Counted from the first letter of the stretch, positions 22,912 to 30,939 are shown. The stretch is 36,147 nt of DNA from Candidatus Fusobacterium pullicola (GCA_018883725.1 JAHLFN010000073.1:1-36147); one strand, 5' to 3'. The notes: generated by a model from the letters alone, not told the origin. Numbers and translations: made by a program.

Positions 22912-24006
22912 ATGAAGAGTAGTTTTTATGAATACTTTAATTGTTCTTCAAAGGAAGAACTTTACCAAAAATATAAAAATAATGATGAAGAAGTTCAAGA
23001 ATTGTTTAAATATTTTGATTTTTTAAAAGCTAAAAATACTCAAGACTGGATTAAAAATAAAAGTGATTTAGTTGAGTTTTTAAATGCTTATGCTCCAGCT
23101 AAAAATGAACTTCAAATAATAATGCTAAATGCAAGTGGACAGATAAGAAAGTATAAAAATTTTGATTATGACACTTGTAATATAAAAAATATTTTGAAAG
23201 AAATTTATGATAATAAAGCAACTAGTTTTATTATGACAGCTAATCTTCCAGATATTACATATAAAAAATTATCTAATCTTTATAATAATCCCTTACAAAG
23301 AATGGAAGAATTATCAGAAAAACTAGAAAGTATGGTAGGTTACACAAGTCATACAATTCAAATAATTACTAATAACTATGACAACTATGGAGAATATAAA
23401 CCTCAAGATACAAAAAGAAATTTTTTATCAAATGAAAGTACAACTTTTACTGATACTGATGAGTATAAAGAGTTTATGAATTATATTGCTAAGAAAGAAC
23501 TAAGAGAATTAAATTTATTAGATGATAGAGAAAAAATAAAAGAGATATTAATAAAAGCTTATAGTGGTTTATCTCAAGAAAATTTTGGAATTATCTTGTA
23601 TGATAACAATAATAATATAAAAGATATAACAAATCTTTTTATAGGAAAAATAGATAATTCACAAGTAGATTTAAGATTAATAACAGGAATTTTATTAAGA
23701 GAAGATATAAAAGGAATTGAAATACTTCATAACCACCCTTCTGGAAATTTAAGACCATCAAGAAATGATATTAGTTTAACAGAAGCAGTAGAAGAACTTT
23801 CAACATTATTAGAAAAAAGATTTACAGACCATTATATTATAGGAAAAGGCTCTATTTTTAGTTTTAAAGAAGAAGGTATGATAGAAAATCCTTTGAGAAA
23901 TACTCCTTCCATAAAAATGGAAAAAGTAGCAGAGAAAACTAAAATATTAGATACTAAAAAAGGTAAAAAAATTATAAAAAGGAAAGAGGAGGAATTAGAA
24001 CTATGA
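22912..24006 (+). CDS. RadC-like JAB-domain protein with putative export tail
   Basis: 364 residues. The C-terminal domain (about 222-324) is a RadC/JAMM fold: FGIILYDNNNNIKDI, then LLREDIKGIEILHNHPSGNL (HNHPSG at 273-278), then the metal-ligand D286 in SRNDISLTEAV, ending HYIIGKGSIFSFKEEGMI. The N-terminal part (about 60-155) looks like a degenerate copy of the same fold without metal ligands. RadC-like proteins are common on mobile elements, where their role is unclear; suggestions include antirestriction and DNA-end processing. The last 16 residues, KKGKKIIKRKEEELEL, form the shared tail. It overlaps the next gene by 4 bases. Family call strong; export inferred. Confidence 0.8.
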   Translation: MKSSFYEYFNCSSKEELYQKYKNNDEEVQELFKYFDFLKAKNTQDWIKNKSDLVEFLNAYAPAKNELQIIMLNASGQIRKYKNFDYDTCNIKNILKEIYDNKATSFIMTANLPDITYKKLSNLYNNPLQRMEELSEKLESMVGYTSHTIQIITNNYDNYGEYKPQDTKRNFLSNESTTFTDTDEYKEFMNYIAKKELRELNLLDDREKIKEILIKAYSGLSQENFGIILYDNNNNIKDITNLFIGKIDNSQVDLRLITGILLREDIKGIEILHNHPSGNLRPSRNDISLTEAVEELSTLLEKRFTDHYIIGKGSIFSFKEEGMIENPLRNTPSIKMEKVAEKTKILDTKKGKKIIKRKEEELEL

Positions 24007-24719
24007 ATTTAAATAAAATAACAGAATATAGAAATGATATTTTAGTTAGAGAATACTATGTAAATGATTATGATGAACGTAATGGTTTATATAAAGAATG
24101 GGATAATAATGGGAAACTAAGATTGGAAGCAAATTATAAAAATGATGAACTTCATGGGCATTATATTAAATATGAAAATGAAAAAGTAAGTAAAGATATT
24201 TGGTATAGCAATGGAAAAATAGATGGGAAATATAAATCTTATTGGGATAATGGAAATCCTTATGTTGAAATTGAATATGAAGCTGGGAAAATGAATGGAA
24301 AATTTACAGCATATTATCCTGATGGTTCTATTAAAAAGGAAGGTTATAATAAAGAAGATAAAAAAGTAGGAATATGGAAATCATATTATGAAAATGGACA
24401 AATAAGAGTTGAGGAAAATTATATTAAAGGAGTTCAAGAGGGAAGATACAGAAAATGGTATGATAATGGACAATTAGAAGCAGAAGGAACTTATGAAAGG
24501 AATTACTTAGAAGGAACATTTATAACATATTATAAAAATGGAAAGCTAAAATCTAAAGGAGAATTAAAAAAATTTTTAGAAGATGGAACTTGGCTTGAAT
24601 ATGATGAAAAAGGGCATGGAGTAAAAAAAGTATATGAAAAGGGAAAAGTAATAAATGAAAGTCCAATAGTGAAGAAAAAAATAATTAAAAGTAAAGAAAA
24701 AGAAGAATTAGAACTTTAA
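24003..24719 (+). CDS. YwqK-like MORN-repeat protein with putative export tail
   Basis: 238 residues built of about eight MORN_2-type repeats of 23 residues (for example NGLYKEWDNNGKLRLEANYK and DGSIKKEGYNKEDKKVGIWK), covering about 20-210. Proteins of this type are annotated as YwqK-family antitoxins, and repeats of this kind can bind lipids or other proteins. The start overlaps the RadC-like stop (ATGA), so the two are coupled. The last 15 residues, KKKIIKSKEKEELEL, are the shared tail. Given three tagged proteins in a row, I read this as a partner or effector delivered together with the RadC-like protein; the role itself is unknown. Confidence 0.7.
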   Translation: MNLNKITEYRNDILVREYYVNDYDERNGLYKEWDNNGKLRLEANYKNDELHGHYIKYENEKVSKDIWYSNGKIDGKYKSYWDNGNPYVEIEYEAGKMNGKFTAYYPDGSIKKEGYNKEDKKVGIWKSYYENGQIRVEENYIKGVQEGRYRKWYDNGQLEAEGTYERNYLEGTFITYYKNGKLKSKGELKKFLEDGTWLEYDEKGHGVKKVYEKGKVINESPIVKKKIIKSKEKEELEL

Positions 24720-24737
24720 AAATAATAGGGGGCTTGT

Positions 24738-24818
24738 ATGAAAGAAAAATCTTTAGATTTTTTCTTTCATCAAGACCAAGGGGGGTGTGGGTACTCCCAC
24801 TATAAAGGAGTGGAATAG
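24738..24818 (+). CDS. 26-residue leader peptide within a GC-rich hairpin region
   Basis: Reads MKEKSLDFFFHQDQGGCGYS and HYKGVE; its stop codon is immediately followed by the ATG of the next gene. AGGGGGC precedes the ATG. The DNA contains an imperfect long hairpin (ATGAAAGAAAAATC/GATTTTTTCTTTCAT, 24738-24770) and a GTGGG/CCCAC hairpin, with an unusual run of G for this plasmid. It may be a leader that sets translation of the next gene. Product function not shown. Confidence 0.4.
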   Translation: MKEKSLDFFFHQDQGGCGYSHYKGVE

Positions 24819-25406
24819 ATGGATATTATAAATACAGATGGAACTTTTAGAAGATACTATAAGAACAGCAACCTTAAAGAGAGAGGTAAATATATAAATA
24901 ATGAATATGATGGAGAAATAATAAATTATCTTCCAGATGGACAAATTTGTCAAAAAAGATATTTTAATAAAGGAATTTTAGAAACAATTATATCTTATAA
25001 AAATAATGATGAACTTGTACTTAATAATGAAGATATATTAGAAAATGTATTTATTTTAAGGAATAAAGGAAAAAATGATAAGTTAAGAGCATTTCCAAGT
25101 TCTCTTTTTAAGGAAATAGATTTTATTCCTACTTATTACAAAAATGAAAATTTTATAGGAGAGCTTTTATTGAAAATATGGGGAGATAATTGTTTATGGC
25201 TAATATTTTTAGTTGATGATAGAAAAGTTATTAAGATAGTAGTTTATAGAGATAAAAATGGATTTTATGCTCCTAAAAAAACAAAATTTGATTTTTCAGA
25301 TAAAGATTTATGGACTGGAAGGTTTAAAATTAATGTATTACAAGCAAAAACTAATACTAGGTTATTAAAGCCTGTATATGTTGATAATATTGAAATACTT
25401 GATTAG
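24819..25406 (+). CDS. protein with N-terminal MORN-like repeats
   Basis: 195 residues. The first 65 residues have two or three MORN_2-like repeats (TDGTFRRYYKNSNLKERGKY, then YDGEIINYLPDGQICQKRYF). The remaining 130 residues are not repeats and are unrecognised (LLLKIWGDNCLWLIFLVDDR, then DLWTGRFKIN). It has no shared tail, unlike its neighbours, so it may stay in the donor, for instance as an immunity or anchoring partner. AAGGAG is 8 bases before the ATG; the start follows the 26-residue leader directly. Confidence 0.55.
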   Translation: MDIINTDGTFRRYYKNSNLKERGKYINNEYDGEIINYLPDGQICQKRYFNKGILETIISYKNNDELVLNNEDILENVFILRNKGKNDKLRAFPSSLFKEIDFIPTYYKNENFIGELLLKIWGDNCLWLIFLVDDRKVIKIVVYRDKNGFYAPKKTKFDFSDKDLWTGRFKINVLQAKTNTRLLKPVYVDNIEILD

Positions 25407-25441
25407 TTAATGCTAAAATTGTAAAATAAGGAGGAGAAAGT

Positions 25442-26188
25442 ATGATACTAAAAAGATTGAGATATGCTTTATTATGTAGTATAATATTAATAGGGAGTAA
25501 AGCTTATGGTTTAACTGTCTATGACCCAGCAAACCATCAGGCTAATATGCAACAATATCAAGTTGCAATACAACAAGAAATTCAGATGTATAAAACTTTA
25601 GTAGAGAATATATTACATACTCAAAATCAAATACAACAGCTCCAAAATGACGCAACTAACCTTGCAAGTATAGGAGCAGGAATAATAGGAGAAGAAAATC
25701 AGGCATTAGTTCAAACAGTACTTGATTTAAAGAGTATTTATGACAATACTGATTCTATTATACGTAATACTAAGACATTTGAAGCTAACTATAATGATTT
25801 ATTTCTTAACTTTGATGAGTATAAGAATTTAAATCACGAACAACTTGATAGAGAAGCTACAAGAGTAGTTAAGCAGATAAATAATAACTTATTAACAAGT
25901 ATAAAACTTGCTAATAAGTCTAATGAAAATATGGAAAGAGAAAGAACTAGATTAAATACATTTACAACTGGAACATCAAATCTTTCAGGAAACCTTCAAA
26001 CACAACAAGCTATTAAATCTGTAAATGAAGATATGTCTAATAAACTATCAAGACTTGAAATGTTGATGGCTGAAGATGTAAGAATGAAAGCACTTGAAAA
26101 GCAACAAGAAATAACTTTTGAGGAAATTAATAAAGAAAGATTATATAAATCAAGAGGTATAGGGAAATATAAAAAAGAATATTTTTAG
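25442..26188 (+). CDS. virB5: VirB5/TrbJ-type protein with unusual C-terminal tail
   Basis: 248 residues. A signal peptide ends near SKAYG (about 23), followed by LTVYDPANHQANMQQYQVAI, the TrbJ opening, and a long helical region rich in Gln and Asn, with a Gly-containing break (ASIGAGIIGEENQ). VirB5/TrbJ is a periplasmic or pilus-tip adhesin. The last residues, LYKSRGIGKYKKEYF, are copied almost exactly at the end of the next gene's lipoprotein (LNKSRGVGKYQKVKF). That sharing suggests both proteins are recognised by the same partner, or that one tail was copied from the other. Ribosome binding site GGAGGAG. Confidence 0.8.
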   Translation: MILKRLRYALLCSIILIGSKAYGLTVYDPANHQANMQQYQVAIQQEIQMYKTLVENILHTQNQIQQLQNDATNLASIGAGIIGEENQALVQTVLDLKSIYDNTDSIIRNTKTFEANYNDLFLNFDEYKNLNHEQLDREATRVVKQINNNLLTSIKLANKSNENMERERTRLNTFTTGTSNLSGNLQTQQAIKSVNEDMSNKLSRLEMLMAEDVRMKALEKQQEITFEEINKERLYKSRGIGKYKKEYF

Positions 26189-26197
26189 GAGGAAATA

Positions 26198-26479
26198 ATG
26201 AAAAAGTTATTATTAATGACATTTTTAGTAGGATTACTAGCAAGTTGTGGAGGAGTAGAATTAACACCATTAGAAAAAAAACAAGAGATAGCAAAAAAAG
26301 CAATATTTGAAGGAAATAAGGAAGCAAAAGCAGAATTAGATAAGATATTACAAGAGTTAAAAGAAAAAGCAGATAGTGGAAAAGCAAGAGAGGAATTAAA
26401 AGAATGGAAAGAAGTAATATCAAAAGAAAGTTTAAATAAATCAAGAGGTGTAGGAAAATATCAGAAGGTAAAATTTTAG
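26198..26479 (+). CDS. small lipoprotein after virB5 (TrbK- or VirB7-like position)
   Basis: 93 residues with a lipoprotein signal peptide (MKKLLLMTFLVGLLASC, lipobox LASC, lipidated Cys17). After the lipobox it is charged and helical. In trb operons the gene after trbJ is trbK, an entry-exclusion lipoprotein; a VirB7-like core lipoprotein is the other option. The C-terminal KSRGVGKYQKVKF matches VirB5. It is 9 bases after virB5, with AGGAGG. Which function applies cannot be read from the sequence. Confidence 0.7.
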   Translation: MKKLLLMTFLVGLLASCGGVELTPLEKKQEIAKKAIFEGNKEAKAELDKILQELKEKADSGKAREELKEWKEVISKESLNKSRGVGKYQKVKF

Positions 26480-26493
26480 GGAGAAAATAAATT

Positions 26494-26733
26494 ATGAGTT
26501 CAGGTTTAACAAGATTGATGGAGGATTTAGGATTAAAAAATTTTGATGAACTTAATGAATTTTTAAATAATCCTAAAAATTTAGATAATCCTATTGTAAA
26601 AGGATATCAAGAGTTGAAAAAATATATAAAAGAGCAAGAAGAATTAGAAAGATTATCTCCTGAAGAAATAAAAGAAAGATTTGGAATAGTAGATGAAGGA
26701 GATATAGTTAGTCAAGAGGATTTAGAAGGATAA
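26494..26733 (+). CDS. small acidic protein preceding the Fic gene (possible antitoxin or chaperone)
   Basis: 79 residues, acidic and helical (MSSGLTRLMEDLGLKNFDEL...). The Fic gene begins 2 bases after its stop, and the Fic ribosome binding site (AAGGA) lies inside this gene's last codons, so the two are translationally coupled. Class I Fic toxins are held by a small upstream antitoxin with a motif [ST]xxxE[GN]; I do not find this motif here, so inhibition by another route, or a secretion chaperone role, is equally likely. Confidence 0.55.
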   Translation: MSSGLTRLMEDLGLKNFDELNEFLNNPKNLDNPIVKGYQELKKYIKEQEELERLSPEEIKERFGIVDEGDIVSQEDLEG

Positions 26734-26735
26734 AT

Positions 26736-27608
26736 ATGGAAAAAAGCACTTATAATGTAGTTGAATATGAAAAAAATAAAAAAATAAAACAAGAAAATTG
26801 GGAAATGGCAATAGGTTTAAATGAAGTTGACGGATTAAAACCTTCAAAATATTTAAAAGAACTTATAAATGATTCATTGGAGGGAAAAACAACCTATTCA
26901 GAGATAGAAACTAAATTACATAATTATTATAAATTACAAGATATTACTAAACAAGAGATTAAAGATAATAAAGAATGTGACATAGTATCTACAAGAATAG
27001 CAGAAATCTTAGAAGATGGAAGCTTTACTTTTAGTCCAATTTATTTAAAGAGCATTCATAGAAGGCTTTTTGAGAATATATTTGAAGGAGAATTAGAAGG
27101 TTGGGCTGGAAAGTTTAGAGAAATAAACATAACTAAAAAAGAGCCAATATTAGATGGAGATACAGTAACTTATGCTAATCATTTTGATATTTTAGATTAT
27201 TTAAAATATGATTTTGAAGAAGAAAAATCAAAAGATTATACTAAACTATCTCAAGAACAACAAGTTCAAAGAATAGCAAAATTTACATCAGCTATTTGGC
27301 AAACACACCCATTTAGAGAAGGAAATACTAGAACAACAGCAGTATTCATAGAAAAATATCTTAGAACAAAAGGATATGATGTGAATAATGAATTGTTTAA
27401 AGAAAACTCTATATATTTTAGAAATGCCTTGGTTTTATCAAATTATACTAACATTTCTAAGGGAATTAATAGTAATTATGAGTATCTTTATTCATTTTTT
27501 AAAAAATTACTTATTGATAGAGAAATAAAATTAGAAAAAATGAATGTTTCTCAAAAGAAAAAAGTAATAAGAAAATCTAAAGATAAAGAAGAAGATCTTG
27601 AGTTATAA
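26736..27608 (+). CDS. Fic-domain protein with putative export tail
   Basis: 290 residues. The Fic core motif is HPFREGNTR at 191-199, within the Fic family that has FSPIYLKSIHRRLFENIF and GKFREINITKKEPILDGDTV upstream. Fic proteins transfer AMP or other phosphate groups to target hydroxyls. The usual HxFx[DE]GNGRxxR has its final Arg replaced by Ala (A202), and the second Gly by Thr, so the donor could differ from ATP or the activity may be weaker. At 45-50 it reads NDSLEG, close to the inhibitory motif [ST]xxxE[GN] but with Asn first. The last 17 residues, KKKVIRKSKDKEEDLEL, form the shared tail. Bartonella VbhT and Bep proteins are known Fic effectors of VirB/D4 systems, so export is a reasonable inference. 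Confidence 0.88.
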   Translation: MEKSTYNVVEYEKNKKIKQENWEMAIGLNEVDGLKPSKYLKELINDSLEGKTTYSEIETKLHNYYKLQDITKQEIKDNKECDIVSTRIAEILEDGSFTFSPIYLKSIHRRLFENIFEGELEGWAGKFREINITKKEPILDGDTVTYANHFDILDYLKYDFEEEKSKDYTKLSQEQQVQRIAKFTSAIWQTHPFREGNTRTTAVFIEKYLRTKGYDVNNELFKENSIYFRNALVLSNYTNISKGINSNYEYLYSFFKKLLIDREIKLEKMNVSQKKKVIRKSKDKEEDLEL

Positions 27609-27611
27609 GTT

Positions 27612-27635
27612 GCAAGGGACAGATTTGTCCCCTGC
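27612..27635 (+). repeat. GGGACA hairpin, copy 3
   Basis: GCAAGGGACA, loop GATT, TGTCCCCTGC, starting 4 bases after the Fic stop. It is the same element as at 11257 and 11933 and again in the sense orientation. Confidence 0.75.
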
Positions 27636-27656
27636 AAAATAAAATAAATTAGAGAG

Positions 27657-27694
27657 AGCTATATTGATTATAAATAATTGATATAGCTTTTTTA
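27657..27694 (+). terminator. terminator between fic and virB6
   Basis: AGCTATAT/ATATAGCT with inner ATTAT/ATAAT pairing, followed by a T-rich run. It suggests that virB6 onward has its own promoter or that read-through is controlled. Confidence 0.65.
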
Positions 27695-27717
27695 TTTGCA
27701 AAAAATAAGGAGGAACA

Positions 27718-28653
27718 ATGGATTTAACAACCATTTTAGATGAGTTAGTTAGAGAATTAGGAAAGATTCCTACTAGACTTACAGATATAGTTATAGCTTT
27801 TATACCACTTTTTATGATGATAGAAGTGGTTTACCAACTTGGTTGGAAAGAAAAATATACAGATGTATTATCAGTTATTAAAGATAATTTAAAGTTATAT
27901 TGTTGGTTATATTTTTTTGCTATTAATTATACTGAAATACGAGATAGCATGAATAGTAGCATGATATGGTTAGCAAATAAAGCGACAGGAATGCCAATGA
28001 AAGATATAGCAGGATTGCCATCAGCTATTTTAAAAAATGGGTACATAGAAATTGATAAAATATGGGATTTAATGCAAGGAATATCATTTGAAACTTTAGG
28101 ATATTTTTTTCTATGGCTTTTTGGAATAATTATATTATCTTTATTTGCAATACAGATATTTTTAGCATATTTAGAGTATGCTTTAGTAGTAAATATAGCA
28201 ATTATTTTTCTTCCACTATCAGTTTGGGCAAAAACTTCAGATTGGGGAAATAAAGTATATCCTATAATTTTTTCTCAAAATATAAAAATATTTGTTTTAA
28301 CAGTAGTAACTAATTTTACAGTTTTATACTTAAATAAAGTTTTGGAAATATCAGATTTTTTAGGTGGGATAAGTTATGTAGCTTCATTGGCAGGACTTGT
28401 ATATATTAATTATAAAGTGCCAGAAATGGTAGGAGGAATGTTTAGTGGGACACCAGCCACAGGAGGAGCAAATCCAGTAACAGTAGGAGCGATAGCAGGA
28501 GGAATAGCTGGAGCAGTTGGAGGAGGTCTAGGAGCTGGTTTAAAAACAGCAGGACAGAAAGTTTGGGGAGCTTATAAAAATAGGAAATCTTCAAAAACAG
28601 CAACTGAAACATTAGCAAATAATGTTCCTCAATTACCAAGTAATAAAGAATAG
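27718..28653 (+). CDS. virB6: VirB6/TrbL-type polytopic membrane protein
   Basis: 311 residues with about six membrane segments (around 22-40, 55-70, 120-148, 150-172, 190-207 and 215-232) and a central loop. It ends in a Gly/Ala-rich stretch (PVTVGAIAGGIAGAVGGGLG) typical of TrbL/VirB6, then a polar tail. VirB6 forms part of the inner-membrane channel. AAGGAGG precedes the ATG, and virD4 starts within 10 bases of the stop. Confidence 0.85.
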   Translation: MDLTTILDELVRELGKIPTRLTDIVIAFIPLFMMIEVVYQLGWKEKYTDVLSVIKDNLKLYCWLYFFAINYTEIRDSMNSSMIWLANKATGMPMKDIAGLPSAILKNGYIEIDKIWDLMQGISFETLGYFFLWLFGIIILSLFAIQIFLAYLEYALVVNIAIIFLPLSVWAKTSDWGNKVYPIIFSQNIKIFVLTVVTNFTVLYLNKVLEISDFLGGISYVASLAGLVYINYKVPEMVGGMFSGTPATGGANPVTVGAIAGGIAGAVGGGLGAGLKTAGQKVWGAYKNRKSSKTATETLANNVPQLPSNKE

Positions 28654-28662
28654 GTGGTAATA

Positions 28663-30579
28663 ATGAAAAAATATTTTATATTATTTCTACTAATTTTTAT
28701 ATTTGTAACACAAAAATATCCAAGAGATATTGGATATCCTAAAATATATGGGAAACCTATATATACAATTCAAGAAATTGGAAATGTAAAAAATATAAAG
28801 TTATATAATCCAGTAAATTTTTTCAAGATAAATAAGAATTTAAAGAAAAAAACATTTTCAAGTTACATGTTTTATAACATTGTTTTATTAGGAACAGCAC
28901 CTATGTGTTTGTTCTTAGCCTTGAATGTGAGGGAAAAAAATAAAGATGTATATGGAAATGCCAGATTTGCAAATAGAGAAGAAGTAAAAAAAATGAAATT
29001 GAAAAATAAAAAAGGTGTAGTTTTAGGGAAATTGAAAGGGAAAATATTAAGAAGTATAGATGTTTTCCATATAATTATTATGGCTTCTACTAGAATGGGT
29101 AAAGGTATAAATAATGTATTAACCACTCTTTTTGATTGGGAGGATTCAGTAATAGTAAATGATATTAAAGGAGAATGTTGGGAAAAAACTTCAGGATATA
29201 GAGCAAAGGTATTAAAGCAAAATGTAATGATGTTTGATCCTACTTCTGAAGAGCCAACTTGGACATTTAATCCTTTAGACGAAATAAGATTAAAGACTAA
29301 AAATGAACTAGAAGATGTTACTTTAATAGTTCAAACCTTACTTGATGATGGGCTAACTAAGAGCGACCCATATTGGATAGAGTCAGCTATTAATATAGTG
29401 AAAGCAGTTGTTCTTCATTTAAAGTATATTAAAAATAATGCAAGTTTATCAGATGTAATAGATTTTTTATCAAGAACTACTTTTGATGAAGATATAAAGG
29501 AAATTTTAGGTATAATTACTGATGAAGATGGAAATGATGAGATAACAGAGAATACATTTGAACATGTACAAGATGATACATTTTTAAAAATATATGGAAC
29601 TAATCAAAAATTACACCCTATTGTAGAACGTTTTTTTGGGCAATATTATAGAACACCAAGCAAAACAAGGGGAAGTACTATGGCAGTTGCTCAATCTAAG
29701 TTAGGAATATTTTTAGATCCCAAAATAAGAGCTAATACTCAAACATCTTCTTTTACTATAAAAGAATTAAAAGAGAAAAAGACAAGTTTATATTTAGTTA
29801 CTCCTCCATCAGCACAAAAGATGACACGTCCATTAACTAGATTAATATATTCTTTAGGAGTATATCAATTAACACCAAGAATGAAGTTCAATCATAAAGA
29901 AAAAACATTTTTAGAGAGAACTTTAGGAAGAGTAAAAAAGAAAATAGAAAATTTTATTTTTGTTAGTAAATCTAAAAATAGAATATTATTTTTAATAGAT
30001 GAGTTCCCTGTTTTGGGGAAATTATCAATAATAGAAGAGGCAGTAGCTTATGTTGCTGGATATGGAATTAAAATGATGTTGATTTGTCAATCTATTAAGC
30101 AATTAAGAGCAATATATGGTAAAGATAGCTCTATTATGGAGAATATGGGTATAAAAGTCTTTATGACACCTAATGATGAAGATACTCCAGAAATGCTATC
30201 TAAGATGTTAGGAAATAAAACTGAAATTATAAAAACAAGTAGTAGAAAAGGAATAGATGTAGAGAGAAGTTATAGTACTTCTATTGTAGCAAGTCCTTTA
30301 ATGACTCCAGCACAGATTTCAAATTTACCATATGAGAAAATCTTCATTAGGATTGTAGGATTTCCATTTATAATGGGAGAAAAAATATTTTACTATGACG
30401 ATAGAGCTTTTAGAGATAAAGAAAACTATGCACCACCTACATATCAAGGAAAAGAAGTAAAAGTAGAAAAAGAAGCAAAATATGAAGAGGAGAATTTAGA
30501 AATATTTAATGAAAATGAAGGGGAAAAAGATATTATAAAAGCTATGGAAAAAGCTAAAAACTCATGGAATTTTGATTAA
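28663..30579 (+). CDS. virD4: VirD4/TraG-type coupling protein (T4CP)
   Basis: 638 residues; the ATG at 28663 follows AGGTGG. Two membrane segments near the N-terminus (about 4-16 and 66-84) are followed by the cytoplasmic ATPase with Walker A (STRMGKG, about 142-148) and Walker B (LFLIDEF, about 443-449). It couples the relaxosome and protein substrates to the channel, so it is the expected receptor for the shared C-terminal tail on five proteins encoded here. The next gene begins 18 bases after the stop. Confidence 0.93.
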   Translation: MKKYFILFLLIFIFVTQKYPRDIGYPKIYGKPIYTIQEIGNVKNIKLYNPVNFFKINKNLKKKTFSSYMFYNIVLLGTAPMCLFLALNVREKNKDVYGNARFANREEVKKMKLKNKKGVVLGKLKGKILRSIDVFHIIIMASTRMGKGINNVLTTLFDWEDSVIVNDIKGECWEKTSGYRAKVLKQNVMMFDPTSEEPTWTFNPLDEIRLKTKNELEDVTLIVQTLLDDGLTKSDPYWIESAINIVKAVVLHLKYIKNNASLSDVIDFLSRTTFDEDIKEILGIITDEDGNDEITENTFEHVQDDTFLKIYGTNQKLHPIVERFFGQYYRTPSKTRGSTMAVAQSKLGIFLDPKIRANTQTSSFTIKELKEKKTSLYLVTPPSAQKMTRPLTRLIYSLGVYQLTPRMKFNHKEKTFLERTLGRVKKKIENFIFVSKSKNRILFLIDEFPVLGKLSIIEEAVAYVAGYGIKMMLICQSIKQLRAIYGKDSSIMENMGIKVFMTPNDEDTPEMLSKMLGNKTEIIKTSSRKGIDVERSYSTSIVASPLMTPAQISNLPYEKIFIRIVGFPFIMGEKIFYYDDRAFRDKENYAPPTYQGKEVKVEKEAKYEEENLEIFNENEGEKDIIKAMEKAKNSWNFD

Positions 30580-30597
30580 TAAAGGAGAAAGAATAGA

Positions 30598-30939
30598 ATG
30601 AATGAAGTACAAAGAAAAACAAAGTTAGAAATAAAAAGAGAACAGTTGCTAAAAATTGAAGAGCAGAAAAAACAAGCTCAACAAGAAATTAAGGAATTAG
30701 AAAAGAAAGAAGAAAGAAAAAGAAATAATAATAATATTTTAGCATTTAATTTAGCCTATGATGGCGAGAAAGCTGTCTTAAATCCATTTTTATTTAGTGG
30801 ATTAGCAAAATATATAGAAGCTATGTCAGACAGTGAAATAGAAGGTTTAATAGAGGAAGGAAAGAAAATAATAAAACTATCTAAATCAGGAAAACCTATT
30901 TTAATAGAAAAAGAGGTAATAGAAAGTGAACAACAGTAG
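30598..30939 (+). CDS. coiled-coil hypothetical protein between virD4 and virB11
   Basis: 113 residues. The first 45 residues are a Lys/Glu/Gln-rich coiled coil (KREQLLKIEEQKKQAQQEIK); the rest is globular (ILAFNLAYDGEKAVLNPFLF). No known family. Its end overlaps the GTG start of virB11 by 14 bases. Position next to VirD4 makes an adaptor or chaperone role plausible, but the sequence does not show it. Confidence 0.55.
   Translation: MNEVQRKTKLEIKREQLLKIEEQKKQAQQEIKELEKKEERKRNNNNILAFNLAYDGEKAVLNPFLFSGLAKYIEAMSDSEIEGLIEEGKKIIKLSKSGKPILIEKEVIESEQQ

Noticed and set aside
24753-24953. Hydrophobic minus-strand open frame
   Set aside because: It is antisense to the MORN-like gene and its leader, and its composition is explained by complementing Asn/Lys/Tyr-rich codons.
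26127-26444. Leu-rich minus-strand open frame
   Set aside because: Antisense to virB5 and the lipoprotein; Leu-rich because the sense strand is rich in GAA/AAA/AAT codons. No ribosome binding site.
28442-28639. Minus-strand open frame opposite virB6
   Set aside because: Mirror of the Gly/Ala-rich end of VirB6; no independent start signal.
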